Assembly: GCA_001247695.2 (NCBI GenBank)
Contig: LGRX02033489.1
Location: forward strand, 1-15,967
DNA: 15,967 nt
DNA from: Cymbomonas tetramitiformis
Lineage: Eukaryota; Chlorophyta; Pyramimonadophyceae; Pyramimonadales; Pyramimonadaceae
Reading direction: 5' to 3'
Position 1 is the first letter of the stretch. Each line of letters starts with the position of its first letter. Below the pieces are notes generated by a model that was not told the origin of the DNA, did not search any database, and worked only from the letters and a program-made list of their open reading frames with translations. Below are positions 15,579-15,967 of the stretch, in pieces. Both the position numbers and the translations under genes were made by a program.

Positions 15579-15581
15579 CTG

Positions 15582-15967
15582 TTTACCTTAGTTTGGTTTG
15601 CCTAAGGCACAGGCCTTCTGGCGGGTGCATATCTTGTCTCCATAGTGCTGCTAGTATGAGTGGCATTTTTGGGGCTGCAGTCTGAGTGTTGGGGCGAACC
15701 CCACTCAGCTTGGGTTGAATTCCCAACAGTCCCGTGAGGGGGGGAGATGCAAGTGCCGCAGGTGAAAAGAAAAGTATTCCCCTGTTGCCGAAAGATTTGC
15801 GAGCGGCTAGCACTCCATCATAGAAGGGAACGCACCATCCCGTTTGCTGCACTTTTGATAGGGCAAGAAGGTGGAACCCTGACTGCCGGTTGCATGATTC
15901 AACACGCACGCCGGGACTGATGAGCTCGGCAAGGTGTGCAAAACCAGTGCGATATTTTTCGGGACTG
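15582..15967. other. Right-edge region without a supported gene
   Basis: Short plus-strand frames (for example VKRKVFPCCRKICERLA from about 15762, just after a GTGCCGCAG acceptor-like word) and one minus-strand frame are present. None is recognised. A small stem (TTGGG-TTGAATT-CCCAA near 15710) resembles a tRNA T-arm, but no complete tRNA is seen. Confidence 0.3.

Noticed and set aside
15690..15730. tRNA-like T-arm stem
   Set aside because: No acceptor stem, D-arm or anticodon arm is seen, and the loop lacks the usual TTC.

Overview
The window is nuclear DNA from a GC-rich eukaryote. It carries one long, intron-rich plus-strand gene instead of the closely packed open frames of a bacterium. 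Exons are short (33 to about 620 nt) and join at GT-AG boundaries with consistent phase, mostly phase 0. Introns are C- and G-rich, and several are filled with minisatellites. An alga or another GC-rich protist is plausible, but nothing here fixes the taxon. That part is inference.

Almost everything supportable from about 1238 to 12693 belongs to one gene, a formin (actin nucleator and elongation factor). Reading in order: N-terminal low-complexity and unrecognised exons (1238-2721), a tandem IQ-motif exon (about 3630-3761), a polyproline FH1 segment followed at once by the start of FH2 (4280-4591), a complete FH2 domain spread over about eleven further exons (5696-11941), and a large last exon (12075-12693) with a second proline-rich region, a short DAD/WH2-like helix-plus-basic motif and a Lys/Pro/Ala/Ser-rich tail ending in TAG at 12691-12693. 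The working model gives about 974 residues from position 1238. The true start codon is not identified and may lie left of 1238 or outside the window. The FH2 part (about 400 residues) is strong; the exons before the IQ exon are only supported by splice phase.

Repeats are the second theme. A 30-bp minisatellite fills 1-715. Introns hold a G-rich purine tract (2797-3015), a 39-bp array (5288-5670), a 42-bp pair (6643-6731), a 27-bp array of roughly 30 copies (about 7226-8120), a 50-bp triplet (10102-10251) and a 49-bp array (10806-10995). A 49-bp duplication (1791-1888) falls inside a predicted coding exon.

From 12694 to the right edge the DNA is more AT-rich. It should hold the formin 3' UTR and intergenic DNA, with several palindromes and hairpins that share a GCCCCAATAT core (13079-13153 and 14459-14540). 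Near the right end a TATA-like site, a branch-point-like TACTAAC with an acceptor, and two possible small exons (15368-15578) hint at another plus-strand gene that runs out of the window. That is weak evidence.
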